DNA of 64,000 nucleotides from Oncomelania hupensis. Lineage: Eukaryota; Mollusca; Gastropoda; Littorinimorpha; Pomatiopsidae. Shown here in pieces: positions 25,043-36,429 of the stretch. A program made the translations under genes and the position numbers. A model generated the notes under the pieces. The model did not search any database. It was not told the origin of the DNA and was given only the letters and a program-made list of their open reading frames with translations. The stretch covers positions 15,001-79,000 of the forward strand of contig JBAHVR010000317.1 in the NCBI GenBank assembly GCA_036898135.1, in the 5' to 3' direction. How positions within the stretch are numbered: position 1 is the first letter of the stretch; every line of letters begins with the position of its first letter.

Positions 25043-25915
25043 ACTACCATTCCTATCCTATCCTATCCCGTAACTCCAAGGTCGTAGGGGCACCACAGAT
25101 TATCGTTTAACCAGCGTCCTCCATCTTTCTCTGTCCTCAGCAACCCCATGGCTTCGCTCAGTGTCAAGCCAGTCCATTCTCGAATGTTGTCCTGCCAACT
25201 CTTTTTCTGTCTCCATCTTCTTATGCTTCCTTGCACAGTGCCTTGCAGGATGGTCTGTGCAAGGCCTGATGCTCTGGTAACATAGCCATACCATCGGATT
25301 TCCGTTTTTTCACCAATGTGAGCATGCCATCGTGTTGTCCAATGGCTCGTGTGATGGTCTGTCGGATTTCGTTGTTGGTGGTGTGCTGGGTATAGAAAAT
25401 GCCCAGAAGTCTTCTGTAGCACCTTATCTCCATGCTTTGTATCCTTCATTGTAGATCTGCTGTGAGGGTCCATGTTTCGCAAGCGTATAAGGAGATGGAG
25501 ATGACAAGGGAGCGCAGCAGCCTTACCTTGGAATGTAGACTGATGGTCCTGTCTTTCCAAATGGACTTCAATATTGTGAGGGCAGCAGTTGTTTTGTGCG
25601 ATCCTGGAGAGGACTTCTTGCCGGCACCCATAGTCTATACAATGGCTCCTAAATATTTGAAGCTATGCGTGCTGAGTTATTGGCCTTGGACTTTGATGTC
25701 CATGTTGATGCCAATGGCACCGAGTACGTGGTCGTTGAACCTGTAGTAACGTGAGGTTCCTCCGCCCTGGCCGGTGACTTCTGTGTAGTAGACTTTCGCC
25801 CATTGATGCCGTGCTGATATCACCCCTTTTAGTCGCCTCTTAGGCCCTGTGGGTTCGTGCACTGAATAGAATAGACTCAACGTTTTCCGGCGTGTCGTAA
25901 GAGGCGAAACAATAT
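25043..25915 (-). mobile_element. RTE-like LINE, internally deleted copy
   Basis: On the minus strand the 5' ~170 bp (25915-25741) match the 5' segment of the copy at 36440-36600. They run straight into the C-terminal part of the RT reading frame (from about 25735). The EN and RT core in between are gone. The rest carries the RTE C-terminal blocks (TAALTILKSIWKDRT, SLVISISLYACETWTL, MEIRCYRRLLGIFYTQH), with frameshifts, and ends in a (TATCC)n tail at 25048-25065. The joint falls within 'ctcggtgccattggcatcaac'. Such a deletion derivative could be copied only in trans. Confidence 0.75.
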
Positions 25916-26400
25916 TATACTACATAAAATAAAATACATTCGATACGCTACGTTCACTGTTATTGTTAAAAAAAGCTGTGGTATCCGTGGAATTCTAAAT
26001 GGTTTTGACCGGGTTTAATGGAGTGTTTGGGTTATTGATAGATTGATTCATTTATTGATTTTATTGAATGATTAAAAACTGAAAGTGATAACAAGGAACT
26101 CGTATATTTTATCCAGGTTGTCCACATGAGAACAGGAATTCGCATCATTTTCTAGTGTCGCATGGTAAGTAATGTCCATTGTCAGCATCATATCACAAAG
26201 TCTACGAATAAATAACTCTTTAAAAATGTTTTGCCCCTCTTCTGCTGTGAGAGTGTTGCAGGGTTGTGAAGAAACTTTTGGTTCAATTGTCTGCTTGTTT
26301 GTTCGCATGGGCCTAAGTCCTATAGAACACTCTTATTCAACTTAAGTAATCACAGTACTCACTTGCGATACAAGGTTATCAAACACGATTTTTTTTTTAG
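25916..26400. other. Gene 1 intron 2, no element recognised
   Basis: AT-rich sequence ending in a T-tract and TTTTTTTTAG at 26391-26400, a strong-looking splice acceptor for the candidate exon that follows. Confidence 0.5.
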
Positions 26401-26552
26401 ATGTTCTATCAAATTCGACTCAGACGGAAACTCAAGTGACCCAGGATGAAGAAAGCCAAGATATTGTAGTTTTATCTATATACATTAATTTGCTTGGTTT
26501 TGTTTACATTTATTTTTATGGATGTTCAGAATATAATTACTTGTCAATATAA
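26401..26552 (+). CDS. Candidate alternative terminal exon of gene 1
   Basis: Directly after a strong polypyrimidine tract and AG. Entered in phase 1, the phase left by exon 2, it reads about 50 codons. First comes a Ser/Thr/Gln/Glu-rich stretch (NSTQTETQVTQDEESQ), then a hydrophobic run (IVVLSIYINLLGFVYIYFYG), then a TAA stop at 26550. An AATAAA lies at about 26624. Possible donors inside it leave phase 0 and cannot join exon 3. It could therefore be an alternative end giving a short-tailed membrane form, or a cryptic site. No transcript evidence is available from sequence alone. Confidence 0.3.
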
Positions 26553-26778
26553 AGCATGCAGCTTCCAAAGCTGCAATTATGTCAGTCTTGTTTTACCTTA
26601 AAAAGTGTAAAACAAAAACTAACAAAATAAACCTCAAAAATTGGGTTTTCAAACTGAAGATTTCTTGAGAATTTATTGTATCTCTTTATTTTCTGAACAT
26701 TTGAAAGCGAAATTGACAGCTTTCTCCATATCATATTTCCAGTAAATATTCAACTGAAAATGTGGTTTTTTTTCCCAG

Positions 26779-26902
26779 AGGAACTGTCTGGCACCAGAAT
26801 TGTAGCTCAAATTCCAATGTACATCTTTATCATCATTGGTGTGCTGAGTTTGGTGGTTATCATTCTCTGTGGGATCCTCATCTACACTGTTAACAATCGG
26901 AG
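26779..26902 (+). CDS. Gene 1 exon 3: transmembrane segment
   Basis: Acceptor TTTCCCAG|AG; donor CGGAG|GTAAGT at 26903 (phase 2). Encodes residues 141-182: a short stalk, then about 25 hydrophobic residues (154-178) and the stop-transfer NNRR. The transmembrane helix is unambiguous. It puts the Ig domain outside and the exon 4 tail in the cytoplasm. Gene 2 has a membrane exon with the same phases but unrelated residues. Confidence 0.85.
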
Positions 26903-27204
26903 GTAAGTGGTCAATGTTGTTGAAACAAAAATCTTACCTTGTGGCATTACTTCCTCTTCAACGGGGTTGCCACACCGTGTACAACGAGAAGAAGGAGAAT
27001 TAAACGACTTTAGCAGAAAGTCTTTGTTAAAATATTTTAAATGAGAGATCTTTCCGTTAAGACACCCAGGATTGTGCTCATTTGTCTTGGTGTCAAACTG
27101 ATGCCCAAAGGCTGCATGTGTGCGCTTCGGGCGGCTTGAGTTAGATTCTGTATCGGCCAGCGTATTTAGCAGCTCTTGAGTTGGAAAAGCGACATTATTA
27201 TAAG

Positions 27205-27234
27205 AACAAATAAATAAATAAATAAATAAATATA

Positions 27235-27274
<40 letters not shown>

Positions 27275-27372
27275 GACGGCTGGAAAGGATGAGTTTTATC
27301 AGAAGCCATGTTTTTAATTCCGTGGTGCTGTCGTAGGTCGTCTTGATGACGATGATGATGATGATAATAATA

Positions 27373-27466
<94 letters not shown>

Positions 27467-27495
27467 TGATGATGATGATGACGATGATGATGATG
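27205..27495. repeat. (AAAT)n and (GAT)n/(AAT)n microsatellites in gene 1 intron 3
   Basis: AAAT units at 27205-27273 and GAT/AAT triplets at 27345-27495 within the 960-bp intron 26903-27862. Confidence 0.9.
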
Positions 27496-27862
27496 GCAGG
27501 AATGGTTCAGTTCAGCATTTTAATTTCACGTCTCTTCACTCTAGGTAGTATTAGACAACAAAATTACATTAAAATAATATAAAATAAAATAAATTATAAC
27601 AATCTACCCACTGGTGATTTCAAAATAACACAGCAATATGAACACTGTATGGATGATATAAAATGTCGTCTTTTTATCTTTTCTTTTTTTTATTGGCAAT
27701 ATTTATTGGTATTAATACCCTTACATTTACTCAGCAAGTGCTGAACTGATTTAAATTATTGATAAATTCGGTTGGTGTTCACCAAGGGATTGCAAATGTA
27801 AATTTAAAGATTTACGGCAGGGATAGCATAGTAGCATCCATTATTTGCTTTTCGTATTTCAG

Positions 27863-28442
27863 AAAATCACCGAAAGCAAAGAACTATGTTTATGACAAGG
27901 AAGAAGCCTTACAAGCTAAGCCCCAACCATCTGCATCTTACTGGAGTTGCTTGGCCTGCTGCAAAACAAGACCTTTAGATAAACCATCAAATGATGAAAC
28001 TGAAGAAAATGAGGACTTGATGCCATCGAGGGTAACAGTGAAATATCCATCGAACACTGTTCATAAAACCACGCAAATATTCAGGGACTGTGTTGATAAG
28101 AATTTTCAGATTGGAAATCCTCTTACCAAAACTGTACACAGGGAAACACAGTTGGGTAAACAAGACACATTTCCCGACTTAACGAAAAGAAAAATCAAGC
28201 TTAAGGAACCTGAAGTGATCAAACTTGGGTCTGCAGAACGATACAATAATCCCCACTATACGATAACCCATTTGGGAAAACCTCAGATCGTTCCCTTGCC
28301 AAAGGTACCTACTCCTGATGACACTGAGCATGCTTATATGTTAGTTAAGGATGCGTATAACCATGTCATAAAATCATCAGAAAACTTGGCTGTTAAAACT
28401 TTTGAAGTCGCCAGTGGAAACGCTGAAACTATTCAATGTTAG
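27863..28442 (+). CDS. Gene 1 exon 4: cytoplasmic tail
   Basis: Acceptor TATTTCAG|AA, entered in phase 2 and closed by TAG at 28440-28442. It encodes a 192-residue tail with a juxtamembrane KSPKAK patch and a Cys cluster (CLACC) suited to palmitoylation. An acidic stretch (DETEENEDL) follows, then an NPHY motif (NPxY, bound by PTB domains or endocytic adaptors) and an AYMLV YxxΦ-type motif. No ITAM or strict ITIM is seen. The order 'acidic run, VKY, Thr-His/Val-His-Lys, Gln, VDK' is shared with the gene 2 tail, indicating homology beyond the ectodomain. I recognise no catalytic domain; signalling or trafficking is inferred from the motifs. Confidence 0.8.
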
Positions 28443-30719
28443 TTCTTATTAGATTTGTCTGCACCATTTCACAGCGTTCATACTATGGAGACAAGAAGTT
28501 ACTCAACAACCCGACAGTAAATACTCTTGCAGTAGGAAACGGGGCGGTGGTAGAAGCAGAATCACATTCCGTTCTCAATGTAATAAGGCAAGAGAAGAAT
28601 GCAAACAAACACTGTTGATAAATAATGAATTATGAATGATATATTTTATTGTTGGAGTTAATTCTTATGACTTTCGAAAGTTAATTTATAATTATTGGTA
28701 TTTTGTAAGGAAAAAGCTAGGGATTTTGGAATACTGTGTCGTAAATTGTATTTTTTTTTTCGTTTGCTTGTTGTTTTTATTAATAAGACCAAAGTGTATT
28801 TGCACATGTAATGAAATGTGTTTTTGTATTGCCAGTCAGGCTATTATCATGTATTTTTCCAAAACCAACCCCTTTTCCCCCTTTTGGAGGGGGGTTAAAA
28901 ATTTACCTTTTGCCTTTCGCTGTATAAATGGTTAAATCCACGTGTTTATGAAATACAAGGACAAAGTTCCAAAGTTCCTGTGACGATTGCTATCCCCTGT
29001 CTGGCATGACAGCCGTTTCAATATATCCATATCGTGATATTGGCATTGGCGTTGATGAGCGTCAGAAAGTAGATTTCAACAGCATGAAGAAACTAGAGGT
29101 ATTCAAAAGCTTGTGATTGCATTTGTCGTTTGGTACTACATGTACCTTCTGTTGGTGACGTAAGTAAGGTTGTTGTTTTTTTCAGCTTATTACAATGCAC
29201 AGGTAAAAGGTCGCGATCTTTGTAGAGCACACTCCGCATGGTTTTGTGAAAACGGGCATTCTCACGAAGCTGACTGGATATATATGTTTTTTTATTGCAT
29301 CGGTTGTGCGGCATGCGAAATTATTTGATTTTGCATTAGAGACCTCACTGCCATTTTAAATGGGAAAATTAGGATCTAAACTGGTTTTGAGATGTAACTC
29401 ATTTTATACTGGCGAAGGTTGCATGCATCCCTTTTTATCGTTCTATACTGGCCGATTAGTACGAGCTCCTTTAAAAAAAAAAAGTAGAGAATTGAAAGTT
29501 TAGATTCGTACAGAAATTGGAATGGACTAACCACCAACAGCCAAGTGTTATAGAATTATCTTTGCTATTTATCGATTTATTTTGAGAAAGAAAAAAACCC
29601 ACATCCCCATCCCTCTTCACCTCAAATTTTCACATCCGATTCCCAAAGAAAAAGCTACAAATAGTGTAAGGGAGAAGACAATTCAATAATAGACCTTTCA
29701 TGATTGTTGTGGGAAAACAGTGTTTCCTCCATCTAATTGCATCGTACATGTACAGCGCTCAAAGTACGCATCATCTTTATCGCTTTCTTCTTCTTTACCA
29801 CTTTGTCCACTAGTAACACTTTTAGCATCCCTTTTTATGTTAGAAACCCACTCTCTTTGAAATAACAGTACTCAGTGCCAGAGGAACGTTGCAAGCGTAC
29901 TCTAAAATGAAAGTATAAGGGGTGTTCCCACCTTAGTTTCGTATACTATGTTGATTCTACACACTGCGACTTCCGAAAGTAGATGTACGCGTAAGCATTA
30001 TGTCAGTATAAACACGTTGTGCGCTGACACTACGCTATAGCGTAGCAAAGTATAGAACGAGTTAAAACACAGTTTTGAAGTGAAGTACTTGAAACAGATG
30101 AAAGTCATCTCATTATGGCCATCGCGCCTCCTATGCACACTCTGTCTCTACGAAGTGAACGTGAAATAAAGTCCATTTCACATATCACGAAGGGTCCCTA
30201 CCCTTGGGTTGAAAGGAGTATGTTTTTAGCTGGCAGCAAAAGAGGAAAAAGAAGTTAGCTTTAGAGCATTATTTTTTTTAATTTCGTGGTTTAAAAATAA
30301 TCTTATTAGTACTAGGATAAGCAAACAAACCATGGCGGACATAAACGTCCGGCACACAACAGCAAGGTTTAAAAGGCCCCACTTCGAAGGCTTTGTTTAC
30401 TTTTAGCGAAAAACAGGTTTATTGTAAACTTCGCATAATATAGTTATCACACTACACAATGATACAGTGGGCTTTCTTTGCTCAAACCAACCGCTGAAGT
30501 TTGAAGTTTTGATGTTGGTTGTGACTGGGAGTGATTTCTCATCGGTACATCGAATACTATAGCCATGTGACCTTTGACCTTATTTCTGAAAGAGCAACGA
30601 AGCTGATTGGTTAAGTCTTTTACCGGTTTCAGTGGCTGCCATTTTTATTTCCAGATTGTTGTCTGCCTAGCCAACGGCTGTTGCTATTACCAGGCACAAA
30701 AAACTACTGAATTTATTAA
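28443..30719. other. 3' flank of gene 1, no further gene seen
   Basis: Presumably gene 1 3' UTR, then intergenic sequence. No canonical AATAAA was found close to the stop. Open frames at 28636-28935 and 29093-29314 have no recognisable domain. No repeats identified with confidence. Confidence 0.45.
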
Positions 30720-30897
30720 TAATAAGAGAGACCTTTTCATAGGCGCCCTGAGTGAGTGTTTTTGGGTGTTGGGATGTGTATGTGGTTGCGTGTTATTGAC
30801 CAATGTACGCATGTTGTGTTTACATTTGTTTGTGTAAAGCGCTTTGTAATTTTGAAAATCGCTGTATAAATTGCCTGTTATTATTATTATTGTTATT
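30720..30897 (+). mobile_element. L2/CR1-like LINE 3' end
   Basis: Matches the reverse complement of 42990-43160 ('taggcgcc.tgagtgagtg', 'gttattgaccaatgtacgcatgttgtgtttac', 'gtgtaaagcgctttgt', 'ataaattgcctgttattatt'). It is a 5'-truncated copy of the same LINE whose coding part is at 43280-44764, and ends in an ATT tail that grades into the microsatellite. Confidence 0.8.
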
Positions 30898-30911
30898 ATT
30901 ATTATTATTAT

Positions 30912-30978
<67 letters not shown>
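30898..30978. repeat. (ATT)n(TAG)n microsatellite, expanded LINE tail
   Basis: The ATT units continue the LINE tail and pass into about 22 TAG units. Confidence 0.9.
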
Positions 30979-30979
<1 letters not shown>

Positions 30980-31349
30980 TTATTAATAAAACAACATGTA
31001 AAAACAAACAACTATTACTTTGGAAAGATTATTTTTGTTGTAAGCTTCTTTTTTTAGTGGGGCAGTACTCACTGTGAATGTTAAAGCGATCTGTGGAGAG
31101 GGCGTGGTCACAGTGGGTCCTTTTAAATAAGTCCTACCCTTTGGCACATTATAACAGCAATTCCTTCATGGAATATGGGGGAATGAGGACAGTGATGTTG
31201 AGGGGGAGTCCTGCATGAGTGGTTACAGTTATTTATAACTAACAAAGAAACTCTTGATTTGATTTATTGATAATATATCTTGCTCGGTGTTGTTATTGTT
31301 TGTTATTATGACTTATGATGTTGTTGTTTTTATTGTTGTTGATGTTGAT

Positions 31350-31350
31350 G

Positions 31351-31411
<61 letters not shown>

Positions 31412-31542
31412 GTTATAGTTTTATAATGCTTACATTATTCAGTATACAATTTTTGTATTTTATTTTATGATGCTTGTTTATTCACCATGCAATTTGTATC
31501 AGTTTAAAATGCCAGTATTACTCAGAGTGTAATTGCATTTAA

Positions 31543-31624
<82 letters not shown>

Positions 31625-32150
31625 GTGGCTTTATATAGCGCCGTTTCACGAGCTATTCGCAGGCTCACTGCACTTTACAATTAAAAACACACTTTAAGAA
31701 TATGTACAAATCAAACCTAAAAATAAAGTCATAAACAATGATGCAAGACAGAAATACAAAGACAACCATATTACAATAAAAGCAATCCTGACATACCAGA
31801 GACATAAAACAGATAAAAAGTAAATAAAGGTAAAAATAATTCATTCAAGAACGATTCTTTCTCTCCCTTCCTCATCCTCTCTCTCCTTCTCTCTCTCATT
31901 CTCTCTGTATGGATGTGTGTGTGTAAGTGCGCACGTTTCTGTGTAATTGTGTGATGTGCTCGCAATAACATGGGTGTGTCTTGTTCTCTGTGTGTTAGAG
32001 GAAGGGAGAGAGAGAGAGACAGACAGAGAGAGAGACAGAGGGACAGAGAGAGACAGAGAAAGAGAGTGACAGAGAGACAGAGATATAGAGAGATTAATAT
32101 ATGATACGGAGATGAAGGGTTACAAACACACACACACACACACACACACT
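31350..32150. repeat. Microsatellite cluster and a LINE 3' end
   Basis: (GA)n at 31355-31407 and (TAA)n at 31545-31622. Then comes a minus-strand CR1/L2-type 3' end at 31623-31690 ('tggctttatatagcgccgtttcacgagc'), for which the TAA run is the tail. GA-rich sequence follows at 31855-32095 and (CA)n at 32127-32149. Confidence 0.75.
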
Positions 32151-32426
32151 GCGAAATGAAAGAGGAGGGGAGGTTGTCACATGTCCAGATATCTCCTGTA
32201 TCGCAGGTCGGTCGGCTTAATTATTCTGCATTGCCATAAACCTTTGGGGTGTTCCTATTTCTCAGGAACAGATTTTACAGAAATCCACGCACAATAGGTT
32301 AAGAAAAAAACCACAAAATATAATATTTTATAAAGGTACAAAGCAAATGAATCATCGCAATATGACACTATCAACCACGCCTTGATACTCCTATTGATTC
32401 AAGATTCAAGAATGCTTTATTATCTC

Positions 32427-33370
32427 CTATCCTATCCTATCCTGTCCCGTAACCCGAAGGTCGTAGGGGCACCACAGATGATCGTTTAACCAGCATACTC
32501 CATCTTTCTCTGTCCTCAGCAGCCCTGATGGCTTCGCTCAGTGTCAAACCAGTCCATTCTCGAATGTTGTCCTCCCACCTCTTTTTCGGTCTCCCTTTTC
32601 TTCTACCTCCTTGCACTGTGCCTTGCAGAATAGTCTTTGCAAGGCCTGATGATCTGGTGACGTGGCCATACCACCGAAGTTTCCGTTTCTTCACCACTGT
32701 TAGCAGGTCATCATGTTGTCCAATAGCTTGTGTGATGGTCTGTCGGACTTCGTCGTTGGTGATGTGTTGGGTATAGGAAATGCCCAGAAGTCTTCTGTAG
32801 CACCTCATCTCCATGCTTTGTATTCTTCGTTGGAGATCTGCTGTGAGGGTCCATGCTTCGCAAGCATATAGGAAGATGGAGATGACCAGAGAGCGCAGCA
32901 GTCTTACTTTGGAATGTAGACTGATGGTTCTGTCTTTCCAAATGGGCTTCAACCTTGTCAGGGCAGCAGTTGTTTGTGCGATCCTGGAGAGGACTTCCTG
33001 TCGGGACCCATTGTCTGATACAATGGCTCCTAAATATTTGAAGCTATGCACTGTGTCGAGGGATTGGCCTTGGACTTTGATGTCCGTATTGATGCCATTG
33101 GTGTTGTTGGTCATCATTTTGGTCTTCTCTGCACTTATTTCCATTCCATAGGCTTTGGAGGTGGTGTCAAGCCTCTGTACCAGCTGTTCAAGTTCTTGTT
33201 CCTCTCCAGCCAATCCATCAATGTCATCTGCAAAACGAAGATTGGAGATTGCTCTACCCCCTATGCTGACTGTGCCTTCATGGTCTGCAAGAGCATCCGA
33301 CATGATGCGCTCTAGGAAGATGTTGAAGAGTGTTGGAGAGAGTAGGCATCCTTGACGCACACCGATTGTT
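32427..33370 (-). pseudogene. RTE-like LINE, 5'-truncated copy with intact RT C-terminal frame and 13-bp target duplication
   Basis: A 307-aa frame (33360 to 32437) runs without a stop from the QG block (RQGCLLSPTLFNIFLERI) through the catalytic FADD (FADDIDGLAG), the KYLGA block, and the YACEAWTL and MEMRCYRRLLGISY blocks to the C-terminus. A (TATCC)n tail lies at 32427-32445. GCTTTATTATCTC flanks the copy at 32414-32426 and 33371-33383. The N-terminal RT blocks and endonuclease are missing through 5' truncation. The undamaged 307 codons and perfect duplication mark it as one of the younger copies here. Confidence 0.85.
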
Positions 33371-33739
33371 GCTTTATTATCTCAAACAGAAAAAAATTAA
33401 TACATGCTTTGCTGACAGTACTACAACGAACTGCAATAAATGTGTAAGAAAATGCAATTACAAACATTCACTCATTAAAAAATTGATCTGGGTACAATTT
33501 GGGGATGAATGTTGGCATAAAATGAAAACAAAATCCAATGCAACAGTTTGCTGTGACAGATAGGATAGGCAACAATAATAGTTAAAACATTAATTACAAA
33601 CATACCACAATTAAAAGATATAACTATATTCAGTATTATTCTAAAATCTAAGCATCTTGGTCTGTCTTCTAGATTTAAATTTAACACAGCAGTTACATGT
33701 TAAAGGTTTTGTTTTTTAAGTACCCTCCTCTCCCATCAA

Positions 33740-34365
33740 AACAACCGTGGGGGTGACGGGGGTTTCTGTATAAATCATATCCCCACTTTCTGGCAATTTA
33801 GTGCTTTCAATTCCCACTGTCGCTGTCTTTCCGGGAAAGACTTTGTTCTTTCGTATTCCTATTCTCTTTCATCAACTTACTACATGTATCTTCTTTCGCT
33901 AGACCAGTCACCTACCTTTGTCTCGAATACTCTTCCAAAACTCATCATGTGTGTATGATATCTGTTGGATCAGCTTGGGATTATTAGACGCTCTCTGCCA
34001 AATGGTCACTAGGGCTTCCTATGATAATATTATTATTGATATTATTATTTAGCAATGTAGGCATTGTTTATGTATGTGTTTTGTTGATATGTTATAATGA
34101 TGTTTATATTCTATTTTGTTTTGTAAACGGGGGTTCCATAAATTAAAGTCAGCGTCCCCACCGTCCCTGCGTGGGATGCTTTTATTGTAAAGTGACCGGC
34201 TGGTGGAGTGCCTTCAGTGTTACCACTAGGGTTGTTTCAGCAGGTCTTTTATAAGGATCAGGGGCGAGTCCTCTTTCAACCAAGTTATGTCCTGATTTTG
34301 TGGTCCTGATTCTGCTCTCTGCAGTCCGCTGGACCCTGTAAGCAATGAATAACTAACTAACCCCC
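33740..34365 (+). mobile_element. Family A retroposon, full-length copy
   Basis: Runs from 'gggggtttctgtataaat' (TATA-like) through 'cttcgctagaccagtcacctacctttg', 'gttggatcagcttgggat', 'ttgtaaacgggggtt' and 'aagtgaccggctggtgg' to GCAGTCCGCTGGACCCTGTAAGCA. No protein-coding frame is conserved. At ~600 bp, with a microsatellite-type tail in sister copies, it behaves as a SINE-sized retroposon sharing its 3' end with the LINE at 11328. Confidence 0.75.
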
Positions 34366-34734
34366 AGCAAATACATATATAAACCATAGGATATATAAAG
34401 GTCAAAGTGTTACCTTAAAAACACGATTTGTCGATTGGGAAAGAGGCGTTTTGAGACTTCTCTTTTTTGTAGGCCAGCTTAATGAAGATGGTGACTACTT
34501 TCTCTGCTTTGCGTTGACCGGTTGTTAAAAAAACACCCATGTGCTCATTGTCAGCTAGATGGAATGGAGGATGTCATGCGCTCCTTTCATTCTGTGTGTG
34601 TCCTTTGGTGACTGCTGTCCAAGTAGGATGTGGCCGCCCATCCCATTAAACTACAATAACGATGACCGCATATGAACAATCCTGCTACCAATACTCATTT
34701 ACTCACACGTGCGCACGCAATCAGGCACACGATA

Positions 34735-34789
34735 TGAGAGAGAGACAGAGAAAAAGAGAGAGATAGAGAGAGATGGAGTAAAGAGAGAC

Positions 34790-34835
<46 letters not shown>

Positions 34836-34838
34836 AGA
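34735..34838. repeat. GA-rich microsatellite
   Basis: (GA)n with G interruptions, immediately left of the RTE inverted pair. Confidence 0.85.
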
Positions 34839-34867
34839 GTCAAAGCTTTACTAACAACCGCAGATAT

Positions 34868-35033
34868 AGCGTAGGGGCACCACATAATGATCGTTTAACC
34901 AGCGTACTCCATCTTTCCCTGTCCTCAGCAACCCTGATGGTTTCGCTCAGTGTCAAACCAGTCCATTTTATCGAATAATGACTGTGTGGTGCCCCTACGA
35001 CCTCCGAGTGACGGGATAGGGTAGGATAGGATA
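34868..35033. mobile_element. Inverted pair of RTE 3' ends
   Basis: 34868-34975 matches the RTE 3' coding end on the minus strand. 34985-35033 matches the very 3' end on the + strand and finishes in (GGATA)n. The arms share 'gtaggggcaccac', so the unit can fold back. It may come from twin priming or from two nested insertions. Confidence 0.65.
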
Positions 35034-36268
35034 GACAAATATAGCACACAACAAGGTTGCCAGCTGTTGCACGTTTGACAGCATGTGTTCATTATATATT
35101 TAGGCTATACATCGTAAAGGTTATATAAGAGTATTATACAGTGTGCAAAAAATTGCATTGAGCCTTTGGCCTTTACAAGCCCACACAGCGCTCATGTTTT
35201 GAACGACGAATCAGTCGCTCCTCTGACCCACGACGACACACAAATTGCGTGTTGAATAGGTCGGTTCTTCCAAAGCTACTGAAAGGAGTTTAGGCCAATG
35301 TTTATCTGCGATATGGAGCACGTGTTTTATATCGAGTCTTCTGGTACTTTTACCGTAGATTTAGTTTACAGTTGTGGCAACGAGTTGCTTGTCCGAGTTG
35401 CGTGTGTTTCGTTATTCAAAAATGTGTATTTTATCTGAGCTGAGCGTTTTATGAAAAGTGAGCAGTTATGTATGTTATGCTTGCAAAACAACACGCTTCA
35501 TATCCAACCTCTTCGTTTGGCGTTGTGATTACAGCCTAGCCGAGTCTAGACGAGGCCTTCTAGATTTAGCTACGCTGTATGATCGTTGTGCTCTCCGTTG
35601 CTGATTTTATCTCCGAGGGCTAGGTTACTTCTTTTATCTGTAAGGCCACACTGCTTGTTGAGTGCTTGAGTGCGAGTGTGCGCGAATGTAAGGCGATAGA
35701 TAACATCACAACCTGAACACGATCCGAAGTATATATATACGAATACGAATACTTTATTATAGCGCTAACACAATACATACACAAAAATACAGATAATAAT
35801 CAATATATATATAAACTAGAAAGACATTTGGGTAACAAAACATACATTGCACCAATTATTTATATCAAAATCAAAATAAAATTGAAACAGATACTTGTCT
35901 AAAGCAGTAAATCATACAACTAAAAGAAGTAAATAATTAAAATGTAACATTAATCGCACACTCTTAATAATTTATGTACAGACCCTCACACTCGTTTGTA
36001 CACACATATTCACACACACACACAAACACACATCCTCACACACAAATACACAAACATTTTGCCAACTTTATTCAGGTTCTCTGATGCACATTATAAATAC
36101 AATGAGAAATCATCAGATTTAAAGAAAAATAATTAAAACAACCAAACTCATGGCAACCTGCTCGAACACGGAAAGTAATTATTCTAAACGCTAATAATTT
36201 CATACAGGGGACAGTTCTTCACTCCCTACAGTTCCCATTTCCCATGAAACATATGTAATACAAACATC
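35034..36268. other. Intergenic, no gene seen
   Basis: AT-rich, with CA-rich stretches at 36000-36055. No domain-bearing frame. Confidence 0.45.
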
Positions 36269-36332
36269 TCCTACACATTCTTCCTTGCACTGTTTGTTAA
36301 TAAAGATTTCTTCACTTGACTTGACTTGACTA
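36269..36332 (+). mobile_element. Non-LTR 3' end with (ACTTG)n tail
   Basis: 'gttaataaagatttcttc' followed by three ACTTG units. It mirrors 9795-9835 on the opposite strand, so both are tails of one LINE family. Confidence 0.6.
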
Positions 36333-36429
36333 ACCAACTGGACAAATTTGTGGGAACAAGTTACATTGTAACAGGAATATATAAATACAAAGGAAAGCTA
36401 TTAATAGATAGCTATTACATACCATAACC

